Shown: positions 1 through 6,266 of the stretch, in pieces | Layout: each line of letters begins with the position of its first letter | How positions within the stretch are numbered: the first letter of the stretch is position 1 | Assembly (NCBI GenBank): GCA_036556965.1 | Contig: DATBIO010000328.1 | Coordinates: 1 to 19,557, forward strand | DNA length: 19,557 nucleotides | Direction of reading: 5' to 3' | Source of the DNA: DATBIO01 sp036556965 | GTDB taxonomy: Bacteria; Acidobacteriota; Vicinamibacteria; Fen-336 | The notes under the pieces: generated by a model | Seen by the model: only the letters and a program-made list of their open reading frames with translations | Told to the model about the DNA's origin: nothing | Databases searched by the model: none | Made by a program: the position numbers and the translations under genes

Positions 1-966
1 GGCGAGGTAGCGCCCCCAGCTCCAGTCCCCCCTGTACCCCGGCCGATCGACGACGAGCAGCGCGTACTGGAGCGTCGCCACCGCCAGGATCGCCCAGGCG
101 AACCAGAGCTCGCCGTCGCGCCTGATCCGCTGCCAGTACACGGCCGCGAACAGCGCCGGGAAGGCGATGGACCGCAGGACCGACAGCGGGATGTTCGGCG
201 AGTGCTCGCGCCAGGCCAGCAGCGGCGCGAAGCTGAAGCCCTGGCCCAGCTCCGAGGAGATCCTGTACTGGAAGGCCAGCACCAGCACCGGCAGTCCGAG
301 CGCGAGGACGCAGTTGCGCGCGGCGGCGCGTCCCCAGCCGTGTCGCCACCCCTGCATGAGGACGAACGCCGGCATCCAGGCGAGCACGAAGTTCGGCTTG
401 ATGAGGCATTGCCCGGCGGCGAGGAGGGACGAGGCGACGAGGCGCTCCTGCCACGACTTCACGAAGAGGAGGATGGACAAGGGGAAGACGGCGATGGTCG
501 TCGGGTTGTGGATGATGAGCCCCGAGACCTGGCCCAGGTGGACCGGGGACCGGCCGGCGACGAGCGGGTGCCCGCCCCAGGGGAGCGTGATGGGAGCGAG
601 GAAGGTCAGCACCAGGGCCAGGGGCAGGGCGGCCTGAAAGCGCAGCTCCCGCTCCAGCGCGTGCACGGAGACCGCGAACTTGGCCACGGCCGCCGCCGTG
701 AGCACGACGATGGCGGCGGCGAGCAGGGTGGGCAGGCGGCGCGAGAATCCGGCCGCGGCCAGGACGAGGAGCTGGAAGCCGGGGAGCGCGCGGTAACGGT
801 GCTCCTCGCTCCGCGCCGGGCGCAGGAGCGCCGCCACGAGGGCCCCTGGCTCCAGCGGGTCGGGCAGGGCCTGCGCCATCCTGACGTGTGCGGCGATGTC
901 GCCCGGAGGCCTCTTGAGCGCATCGAAGAGGGGGTGGAACGCGGCGCCGAGGGCCAGGCAGGCCAA
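1..966 (-). CDS. Partial multi-pass membrane protein, possibly GT-C type glycosyltransferase (GT87-like)
   Basis: The frame is open from about 1153 to the left edge, so the C-terminus lies outside the window. About 320 residues are visible with roughly nine hydrophobic segments, for example LLYLALACLALGAAF near the N-terminus and ELWFAWAILAVATLQYALLV near the window edge. The first loop holds DIAAHVRMAQ, an acidic residue with a downstream His and Arg as is common in the first loop of GT-C polyprenol-sugar transferases. A mid-protein KPNFVLAWMPAF resembles the conserved Lys-Pro segment of GT87-type enzymes. These are resemblances and not a firm family assignment. No ATG or GTG exists between the LysM stop and position 966 in any minus-strand frame. 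I placed the start at TTG 964-966, which keeps the first membrane segment. The first in-frame ATG (877-879) would remove both that segment and the DIAAH loop. It lies about 160 nt downstream of the LysM gene, beyond a hairpin. It could also be an uncharacterised membrane protein. Confidence 0.6.
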   Translation of the reverse strand, partial: MACLALGAAFHPLFDALKRPPGDIAAHVRMAQALPDPLEPGALVAALLRPARSEEHRYRALPGFQLLVLAAAGFSRRLPTLLAAAIVVLTAAAVAKFAVSVHALERELRFQAALPLALVLTFLAPITLPWGGHPLVAGRSPVHLGQVSGLIIHNPTTIAVFPLSILLFVKSWQERLVASSLLAAGQCLIKPNFVLAWMPAFVLMQGWRHGWGRAAARNCVLALGLPVLVLAFQYRISSELGQGFSFAPLLAWREHSPNIPLSVLRSIAFPALFAAVYWQRIRRDGELWFAWAILAVATLQYALLVVDRPGYRGDWSWGRYLA

Positions 967-1087
967 GGCCAGGTACAGCAGCCGCCGAGGGGGCGTCGCC
1001 GCCGCTACGGAAACGGGCGCCCCGCCGCCGGAAGCGCCGTTCGACGGAAGGACCGTGTGCCGGGGCTCCGTGCGCTCGCGGAAGGGC

Positions 1088-1117
1088 GGCGGACCCTCGA
1101 GAGAGCGAGGGCCCGCC
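1088..1117 (-). terminator. Strong hairpin after the LysM gene
   Basis: The minus-strand transcript reads GGCGGGCCCUCG, then loop CUCUCU, then CGAGGGUCCGCC. This is a 12-bp stem with a single G-U wobble and a 6-nt loop, starting 9 nt past the TAG of the LysM gene. No U-tract follows, so it is not a classical intrinsic terminator. It may act as a Rho-assisted terminator, an RNA 3'-end stabiliser, or a structure before the downstream membrane-protein gene. Confidence 0.55.
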
Positions 1118-1126
1118 CGGGAAGCG

Positions 1127-2311
1127 CTACTGCAGCTCGACCCGGTCGCCGTTCATCACGGCGTCCGAGGTGTAGATGAGCTTGGCCGTGGACGTCCTCT
1201 CCTGCACGGCGACCACCACCAACTCGCCGATCACGTTGCGGGAGGTCGGCACCGAGGGGTACATCACCTTGAAGACGGTGAAGAGGGCCCCGGGAGCGAT
1301 CCCGTGCTCGCGGCCGACGTTGATGGTCACCAGGTCTTCCTGGCCGGCGATCATGGAGTCGTGGGCCACGTCCACCACCGCTCCCTCGATCTTGCCGCTG
1401 GGCGGCGTGGTGCGGTTGGGGGGCGCGTGGCGCAGGTAGGTGGGGACCGCGACGCGCTGGTAGGGCTTGAGGAAGTCGCCCAGGTGGATGTCCATGCAGG
1501 CCGCCTCCACGATGGCGGTGGCGCTGTTGTCCTGGACGAGGATCACGCGCACCGCGCCCGTGGTCTCCACCTTGGTGCCGATGCGGCGGCCGCTGTCGGG
1601 GTGCTTCACCTCGTACGAGGGGTGGTGCAGCGAGTACATGTCGCCCGCACGGATGCCGTCGGCCGAGCCCTTGCTCAGGTAGAGGATGTCCCGCTCGGAG
1701 TAGGCGACCTTGGTGGCGCCCTGCTCGGAGCCGATCACGTACAGGCTCGTGTCCTCCTCCGAGTCCACCACGTAGTGCGCGCACTGCAGCGCCATGTGCT
1801 CGATGGCGGGGATCAGGCTGGGGCCTCCCGCGCCCGCTCCCGCCGCGCCCTCGGCGCCGGCCTCGTCCTCGGGGGTGGGCGGCTCTTCGCCGGCGCGGTC
1901 GGCCAGCAGCGCGACCTTCGGCAGGATCAGCGGATCGCCGGGGTAGATCCAGTGCGCGTCCGTGATGTAGCGGTTGGCGTCCCAGATCTGGGGCCAGAGG
2001 AAGGGGTTGCCCAGGAAGCGCCCGGAGATGTCCCAGAGGGTGTCCCCGCGGACGATGATGTAGTAGGTGGCCCCGTCGGGGATCGATTCCGGGTAGCGGT
2101 ACTTGGACCAGTGCCGCTCCACGGTCGCGGGCCCGACCAGGAGTCCCGCAGGGGCAGTGGGAGCAGCGGCTTGCGCCTGTGCCGCCGCCGCCTGCGTCAG
2201 GGTCGCAGGCGACGCCGTATCCTCCGGCCGGCCCGACTGGGCGTGGACGCCCGCCTGGATCAGGGAGAGTGCGGCGATCCCGCACGAGAGCCCCGTTGCC
2301 AAAGGTCTCAC
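1127..2311 (-). CDS. Exported LysM-domain protein with duplicated C-terminal module
   Basis: The 394-residue product begins with a Sec-type signal peptide (residues 1 to about 24, hydrophobic core GIAALSLIQAG, likely cleavage after VHA). A low-complexity Ala/Gln/Pro linker (32-57) follows. A LysM domain spans about 83-131, with the VRGDTLWDISGRFLG start and the WIYPGDPLILP end typical of the family. LysM domains bind N-acetylglucosamine-containing glycans such as peptidoglycan, so a periplasmic, wall-associated role is likely. A Glu/Gly/Ala-rich linker (140-165) leads to a C-terminal half that seems to contain two related copies of one module (about 206-283 and 325-393). Each copy has a GxxxGIxxG turn early and a GD turn late, reminiscent of the FlgT C-terminal fold. 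No catalytic motif was seen. The start is GTG at 2311, fixed by the ribosome-binding site at 2320-2325 and by the signal peptide directly after it. The gene has its own promoter, separate from the bamD operon upstream. Confidence 0.88.
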   Translation of the reverse strand: MRPLATGLSCGIAALSLIQAGVHAQSGRPEDTASPATLTQAAAAQAQAAAPTAPAGLLVGPATVERHWSKYRYPESIPDGATYYIIVRGDTLWDISGRFLGNPFLWPQIWDANRYITDAHWIYPGDPLILPKVALLADRAGEEPPTPEDEAGAEGAAGAGAGGPSLIPAIEHMALQCAHYVVDSEEDTSLYVIGSEQGATKVAYSERDILYLSKGSADGIRAGDMYSLHHPSYEVKHPDSGRRIGTKVETTGAVRVILVQDNSATAIVEAACMDIHLGDFLKPYQRVAVPTYLRHAPPNRTTPPSGKIEGAVVDVAHDSMIAGQEDLVTINVGREHGIAPGALFTVFKVMYPSVPTSRNVIGELVVVAVQERTSTAKLIYTSDAVMNGDRVELQ

Positions 2312-2319
2312 AGCCTCTA

Positions 2320-2325
2320 CCTCCT
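2320..2325 (-). promoter_or_regulatory. Ribosome-binding site of the LysM gene
   Basis: AGGAGG on the minus strand lies 8 nt before GTG at 2311 and decides that start. Directly upstream, GGACGG (minus 2345-2340) and CCGTCC (2331-2326) form a 6-bp inverted repeat with an 8-nt loop that abuts the site. It could influence access to the site, which is inference. Confidence 0.7.
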
Positions 2326-2424
2326 GGACGGGCCGGTCACCGTCCCCAAGTCTCTTACCGGGAGCAACTTAAAGTCCCTGCTCAAGCCTCCCGCCGACGA
2401 GTTCGGGCACGAGAAATTTGGCGG

Positions 2425-2454
2425 ATGCTAGCAGGGATTTTGCTGTGCCGTCAA
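2425..2454 (-). promoter_or_regulatory. Sigma-70-type promoter of the LysM gene
   Basis: On the minus strand TTGACG (2454-2449) is followed after 18 nt by TAGCAT (2430-2425). A TG one base before the -10 gives an extended TGnTAGCAT. An A-tract (minus AAAAAA, around 2459-2464) lies just upstream of the -35 and may serve as an UP element. The predicted RNA start is near 2418, giving a leader of about 105 nt. This 205-nt spacer (2312-2516) is markedly AT-richer than its surroundings. Confidence 0.62.
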
Positions 2455-2516
2455 GCTGTTTTTTGCAGAGTCTAACGTGTCACTTGAACTGCCGGCAGGC
2501 GGCGTGGGGAACGGGG

Positions 2517-3455
2517 TCAGGGGGACGGGGAAGGGGAGGGCGCCGGTCCCGGCTCATTGGACGGAGCGGCGGAGCCGTCGGCGGGCGCCTCGGGCGCGGG
2601 GGAAGGGGACGGGAGGGGGGCCGCGCCCGGCAGCGCGCTGGCCTCGGCGTGCAGCCCGCGAGCGTCCTTTGCGTATTCGCTCTGCGGGTATTCGAGCGGA
2701 ATCCGCGCGAGGTGCGGGATGGCCTCGCCGGCCCGGCCGACGGTGAGCATGCACTCCCCGAGGCGGTAGAGCACCTCGTCCAGGCGCTCGTAGTCGGGGT
2801 AGTCGGCCAGGATGCCCTCGTAGCGCGGGATGGCCGAGCGGCAGGCCTCGCGCGTCCGCTGGTAGAAGTAGCCGGCCATGAACTCGGCGCGGGCCAGGGA
2901 CTGGCGGAGCTGCCGGATGCGCTCGCGCGCCGTCTCCGCGTGCGTGGTGGCCGGGTAGAGGTCGAGAAGGCGCTCGTACTCCTCCAGCGCGTACTTGGTG
3001 TCGGTCTGGTCGCGGTCGGGACCGTTGCGCTGGCGGAAGTAGGCCTCCGCCACCTGGAACTGCGCGTAGTCGCTGCGCGGGTGCGAGGGATAGACGGTGA
3101 GGAACTCCCGGTGCGCGGCCACGGCCTGGAGGTAGTTGCCGGTGCCGCCCTCCTTGATGAAGCTGTCGCCGATGGCCAGGCGCGCCGCCGGCCCGTACTC
3201 GCTCTGGGGGAAGCCGTCGATGATGCGGCGGAAATACTGGCGCGCGGCGTCGTACTGCTTCTTCTCCATCGCCTTCTGGCCCGCCTCCCAGATGACCTGG
3301 TCGGAGCTGCTGGCGAGCTGGGAAAGGTCGATGTCGCCCCCGCTGGCGCAGCCCACGGCGGTCATCATGGCGGCGGCGAGGAGCGCGCGCGCGCCCGCGG
3401 CCAGGCGGCCGCCGGCCTCTCCTCCCCGTGGTGCCGGGGCCGTCCGCCCGCTCAT
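2517..3455 (-). CDS. bamD: Outer membrane assembly lipoprotein of the BamD/YfiO family
   Basis: BamD is an outer-membrane lipoprotein of the Bam complex that, with BamA, inserts beta-barrel proteins. The 312-residue product has a lipoprotein signal with hydrophobic stretch ARALLAAAMMTAVGC and lipidated Cys36. Tetratricopeptide-like helical pairs follow from about 50 to 270: AGQKAMEKKQYDAARQYF, QFQVAEAYFRQRNG, and a later YRLGECMLTVGRAGEAIPHL. Recurrent FP/YPxSEY turns (FPQSEYGPAARLAIGD, YPSHPRSDYAQFQVAE) are characteristic of the family. The C-terminal 45 residues are Pro/Ser/Ala-rich and probably disordered, which makes the protein longer than the roughly 245-residue E. coli BamD. ATG 3455-3453 overlaps the TGA of the upstream epimerase gene by 4 nt (ATGA), so translation is probably coupled. 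It is the last gene of the aroC-to-bamD run. A BamD-like TPR protein with another role (CpoB or YbgF type) cannot be excluded. Confidence 0.85.
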   Translation of the reverse strand: MSGRTAPAPRGGEAGGRLAAGARALLAAAMMTAVGCASGGDIDLSQLASSSDQVIWEAGQKAMEKKQYDAARQYFRRIIDGFPQSEYGPAARLAIGDSFIKEGGTGNYLQAVAAHREFLTVYPSHPRSDYAQFQVAEAYFRQRNGPDRDQTDTKYALEEYERLLDLYPATTHAETARERIRQLRQSLARAEFMAGYFYQRTREACRSAIPRYEGILADYPDYERLDEVLYRLGECMLTVGRAGEAIPHLARIPLEYPQSEYAKDARGLHAEASALPGAAPLPSPSPAPEAPADGSAAPSNEPGPAPSPSPSP

Positions 3456-4390
3456 CCCGCGTCCCTGATCCAGTCCCACTCCCGCCGGAGGCCCTCGGCC
3501 AGGCCGACGGTGGAGCGGAAGCCGAGGTCCTGGGCGGCGGCGCTGGTATCGGCCGAGGTGTCTCTCATGTCGCCCTTCTGGGCCGGGTCGCGCTCGACTT
3601 CCGCGCGCCGTCCCGTCACGTCCTCGATGAGGCGCAGCACGTCGTTCACGCTGACGCGCTCGCCGCCTCCCACGTTGTAGACGCCGCCGGGCCGCCCGCG
3701 GTCGCCCGCGGCCCGCGTGGCGGTGACGATGTCGTCGATGAAGGTGAAGTCGCGGGTCTGGGTGCCGTCGCCGTAGAGGCGCACCGGGGACCCCTCGAGG
3801 AACGCGCGCAGGAACCGGTGGAAGGCCATGTCCGGCCTCTGCCGCGGCCCGTAAACCGTGAAGTAGCGCAGCGATACCGTGGGCAGCCCGTGGTTCCGCT
3901 GGTACAGGGTGGCCAGGTGCTCCGCGGCCAGCTTGGTGACGCCGTAGGGCGAGACGGGCTCGCAGCGGGCGCTCTCGTGGAAGGGCAGGGCGGGGGCGTC
4001 GCCGTACACGGACGACGAGGAGGCGTAGACCACGCGCGGCCGGCCCGCCGCCACCGCGGCCTCCAAGAGGCGCTGCGTCCCCAGCACGTTGTTCCCAGTG
4101 TAGACGTCGAAGTCCCGCCCCCACGAGGCCCGCACCCCGGCCTGCGCCGCCAGGTGGTACACGTGGTCTGCGCCCTCGAGCAGGGAGGCGAGGTCGGCCT
4201 CCTGGAGCGAGGCCTCCACCAGACGGAAGGCGCGGTGGTCGCGCGCGGCGAGGAGGTTCCGCTCCTTGCACGCGCGCGGGTAGTAGTCCACGAAGGAGTC
4301 CAGGCCCACCACCTCGTGGCCCTCGGCCAGCAGGCGCTCGCTCAGGTGCGAGCCGATGAAGCCCGCCGCTCCCGTGACCACGGCCCTCAC
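3452..4390 (-). CDS. NAD-dependent sugar epimerase/dehydratase (extended SDR)
   Basis: This is a 312-residue extended short-chain dehydrogenase/reductase of the UDP-sugar 4-epimerase/dehydratase type, cytosolic, probably making nucleotide sugars for surface polysaccharide. The N-terminal Rossmann motif is GAAGFIGSH (residues 7-15), with acidic Asp31 after the second strand as expected for NAD binding. The catalytic set is Ser125-127 (SSSVYG), Tyr149 and Lys153 (SPYGVTK). Further family signatures are YHLAAQAGVRASW, RYFTVYGPRQRPDMA and DFTFIDDIV. The sequence resembles GalE and UDP-glucuronate 4-epimerase relatives, but the substrate cannot be read from it. The start is GTG 4390, which overlaps the thioesterase stop by 4 nt (GTGA) and places the Rossmann motif at the N-terminus. 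A longer in-frame extension upstream is low-complexity Gly/Pro/Arg and is antisense-like. Confidence 0.9.
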   Translation of the reverse strand: MRAVVTGAAGFIGSHLSERLLAEGHEVVGLDSFVDYYPRACKERNLLAARDHRAFRLVEASLQEADLASLLEGADHVYHLAAQAGVRASWGRDFDVYTGNNVLGTQRLLEAAVAAGRPRVVYASSSSVYGDAPALPFHESARCEPVSPYGVTKLAAEHLATLYQRNHGLPTVSLRYFTVYGPRQRPDMAFHRFLRAFLEGSPVRLYGDGTQTRDFTFIDDIVTATRAAGDRGRPGGVYNVGGGERVSVNDVLRLIEDVTGRRAEVERDPAQKGDMRDTSADTSAAAQDLGFRSTVGLAEGLRREWDWIRDAG

Positions 4391-4782
4391 GCCAGCCTCT
4401 CCAGGAGCTCCGGAGGCAGGCGCCGGAGGCGGCCCTGGCGGTCCACGGAGGCGTGCACGCTCTGGCCCACCGCCACCGCTCCCTCCGTGCCCGCGCGGCG
4501 CACCTCGTAGTCGAAGCACACGCGCACCCCGGTCACCCGCGCCAGGCGCGTGCGGACCTCCAGCACGTCGTCGTAGTGCGCGGGGCGCAGGAAGCGGGCG
4601 TGGGCCTCCACCACGGGAAGGCGCAGGCCCTGCTCCTCGAGCTCCTTGTACGTGCAGCCGCGCTCGCGAAGGAAGTCGGTGCGCCCCACCTCGAACCAGG
4701 CAAAGTACTCGCCGTGCCAGGCCACGCCCATCTGGTCCGTCTCCGCGTAGCGCACGCGCACGGTGGAGGTCGACTCGCTCAC
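4387..4782 (-). CDS. Acyl-CoA thioesterase, YbgC/4-hydroxybenzoyl-CoA thioesterase family (hotdog fold)
   Basis: The 131-residue product has the usual single-hotdog length. The N-terminal signature, RYAETDQMGVAWHGEYFAWFE (residues 11-31), holds the catalytic Asp16 and the HxxYFxWFExxR helix of the family (Arg34). The remaining strands, including FLRPAHYDDVLEVRTRL, fit the fold. YbgC-type enzymes hydrolyse acyl-CoA or acyl-ACP thioesters. In Proteobacteria ybgC sits with tol-pal and is linked to envelope lipid metabolism, and here it sits three genes upstream of bamD counting itself. The start is GTG 4782, overlapping the rpe stop by 4 nt (GTGA). Both boundaries are overlaps, so the gene is embedded in a translationally coupled string. 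The acyl substrate is unknown. Confidence 0.88.
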   Translation of the reverse strand: MSESTSTVRVRYAETDQMGVAWHGEYFAWFEVGRTDFLRERGCTYKELEEQGLRLPVVEAHARFLRPAHYDDVLEVRTRLARVTGVRVCFDYEVRRAGTEGAVAVGQSVHASVDRQGRLRRLPPELLERLA

Positions 4783-5459
4783 GCGCAGAGCCCGGCCAGC
4801 GCGCGCGTGGCCGCCTCCGCGTCGCCCTCGCCGAACACGGCGTTGCCGGCCACCAGGACGTCGGCCCCCGCGTCCACCAGCGCGCGCGCGTTGGTGCGGT
4901 CCACGCCGCCGTCCACCTCGATCTGCACGGCCAGGCCCCGGCGGTCCACCTCTGCGCGCAGGCGTCGCACCTTGTCCAGGGAGGAGGGGATGAAGGCCTG
5001 GCCCCCGAAGCCGGGGTTCACGGACATCAGGAGGACGTAGTCCACCGCGGGCAGGATCTCGTCCAGCGCGCTCAGCGGCGAGGCGGGGTTCAGGACCACG
5101 CCCGCGCGCGCCCCCCGCTCCCGGATGAAGCCGACCGTCCGATGGAGGTGGGGCACGGCCTCCACGTGCACGCTGACCCAGGAAGCGCCCGCGTCCACGA
5201 ACCGCTCCACCCACCGCTCCGCGTTCTCGATCATGAGGTGGGCGTCCACGGGAAGACGCGTCGCCTTCCGCACCGCCTTCACCACGGGCAGGCCGACGGT
5301 GATGTTGGGCACGAAGTGGCCGTCCATCACGTCCACGTGCACCGCGCCCGCCCCGCCGCGCTCGGTGAGGGCGATCTGCTCGGCCAGGCGGCCGAAGTCG
5401 GCGGAGAGGATGGACGGCGCCAGGATGGCCCGGCGCCGCGCGGCGGGCTCGGCGCTCAC
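4779..5459 (-). CDS. rpe: Ribulose-phosphate 3-epimerase
   Basis: The enzyme interconverts D-ribulose 5-phosphate and D-xylulose 5-phosphate in the pentose phosphate pathway. It is a cytosolic TIM barrel. The 226-residue product matches the family length and its signatures: ILAPSILSADF (12-22), HVDVMDGHFVPNITVG (41-56), DAHLMI (72-77), MSVNPGFGGQ (145-154) and EVDGGV (181-186). The expected metal and catalytic residues are present as His41, Asp43, His74 and Asp183, with Asp43 and Asp183 as the acid/base pair. The phosphate-binding VAGNAVFG lies near the C-terminus. The start is GTG 5459, overlapping the stop of the PASTA gene by 4 nt. The longer open frame upstream overlaps the PASTA gene and is not conserved-looking. 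Confidence 0.96.
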   Translation of the reverse strand: MSAEPAARRRAILAPSILSADFGRLAEQIALTERGGAGAVHVDVMDGHFVPNITVGLPVVKAVRKATRLPVDAHLMIENAERWVERFVDAGASWVSVHVEAVPHLHRTVGFIRERGARAGVVLNPASPLSALDEILPAVDYVLLMSVNPGFGGQAFIPSSLDKVRRLRAEVDRRGLAVQIEVDGGVDRTNARALVDAGADVLVAGNAVFGEGDAEAATRALAGLCA

Positions 5460-6187
5460 TCGCGGCTCACTTCGAGGCTGACCGAGGTGTGGCGGTTCAC
5501 GCGGTAGCCCGCGGGGGGCGACTGGCGCAGCACCACCCCCGGGGCCACCCCCGGGTAGGAGCGATGGCGCACGTCCGTCACCTTGAGGCCCGCGCGGGCC
5601 AGGATGTCGAGGACGGCGTCGGCGGGCCGGTTGATCATGTCGGGCATCACGAAGTCGCCGGAGGTCGAGCCGGTGCTCACCAGCAGCGAGGCCCCGTGGG
5701 GCTCCAGGGCCGAGGTCTCGCCGGGCGGCGGGTGCTGCTGCAGGATCGTCCCCTCCTCCGCGGCATCGTGAACCTCCACCACGCGGCCCACCGGCACCTG
5801 GGCCTGCTCCAGGCTCAGCCGGCCCGTGCGCACGCTCTCGCCCTCGACCGCCGGCACGTTCAGCCGCTGCGGCCCCAGGCTGACCCAGACCCGCACGCTG
5901 CGCTGTCGCTTGAGGGTCGACCCGGCCGCGGGCTCCTGCGCCATCACGCGGTCGGGAGGGACGCGCGGGTCGTTGCGGCGCCCCTCGACCTTGACGAGCA
6001 GGCCGTGCCCGGCGGCGAGCGCGCCCGCCTCCGGCAGCCGCCGGCCCAGGAACGACGGCACCTCGACGTCCTGTGCGGTCAGCACGACGCGCATGGTGAA
6101 CAGCGCGCTGAGCCCGGTCGTGACCAGGAGCGCGACAGCCAGCAGGCCGTACTTGACGAGGAGGATGGCGAAGCGCCTGACGCTCAC
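5456..6187 (-). CDS. Membrane-anchored PASTA-domain protein without a kinase domain
   Basis: The 243-residue product has a short basic N-terminus, one transmembrane helix (about 8-36, LLAVALLVTTGLSALF) and three tandem PASTA-type repeats (about 41-105, 108-173 and 179-241). The repeats show the family pattern of VPSFLGR at the start, a helix such as PEAGALAAGHGL, and a late xxQxPxxG turn: MAQEPAAG, LQQHPPPG and LRQSPPAG. PASTA modules occur outside the membrane in penicillin-binding proteins and Ser/Thr kinases, where some bind peptidoglycan fragments or beta-lactams. Here no kinase or transpeptidase domain is present. From memory, similar stand-alone PASTA genes sit between rsmB and rpe in some other Gram-negative lineages. 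The start is GTG 6187 with a weak ribosome-binding site. It follows rsmB after 79 nt, the largest gap in the operon, and overlaps rpe by 4 nt. Confidence 0.87.
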   Translation of the reverse strand: MSVRRFAILLVKYGLLAVALLVTTGLSALFTMRVVLTAQDVEVPSFLGRRLPEAGALAAGHGLLVKVEGRRNDPRVPPDRVMAQEPAAGSTLKRQRSVRVWVSLGPQRLNVPAVEGESVRTGRLSLEQAQVPVGRVVEVHDAAEEGTILQQHPPPGETSALEPHGASLLVSTGSTSGDFVMPDMINRPADAVLDILARAGLKVTDVRHRSYPGVAPGVVLRQSPPAGYRVNRHTSVSLEVSRE

Positions 6188-6266
6188 CCGCGGTGCCCCG
6201 GCTTCGCCCCGAACCTGGGACGACGCTGAAGACTACCACAGGGCCTTTCGCGGCGTCAGCCGGCGG

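Noticed and set aside
877..966. Frameshifted or broken membrane-protein gene (pseudogene)
   Set aside because: The frame is open throughout the visible 966 bases with regular hydrophobic segments. Only the start codon is unclear.
2489..2498. CTGCCGGCAG palindrome downstream of bamD as a terminator
   Set aside because: It is only a 10-nt palindrome with no loop and no U-tract, which is too weak to call.
3383..3394. Alternating GC tract (also 6549-6560) as a Z-DNA or structural element
   Set aside because: Short GC alternations are expected in Ala/Arg-rich codons at this base composition.
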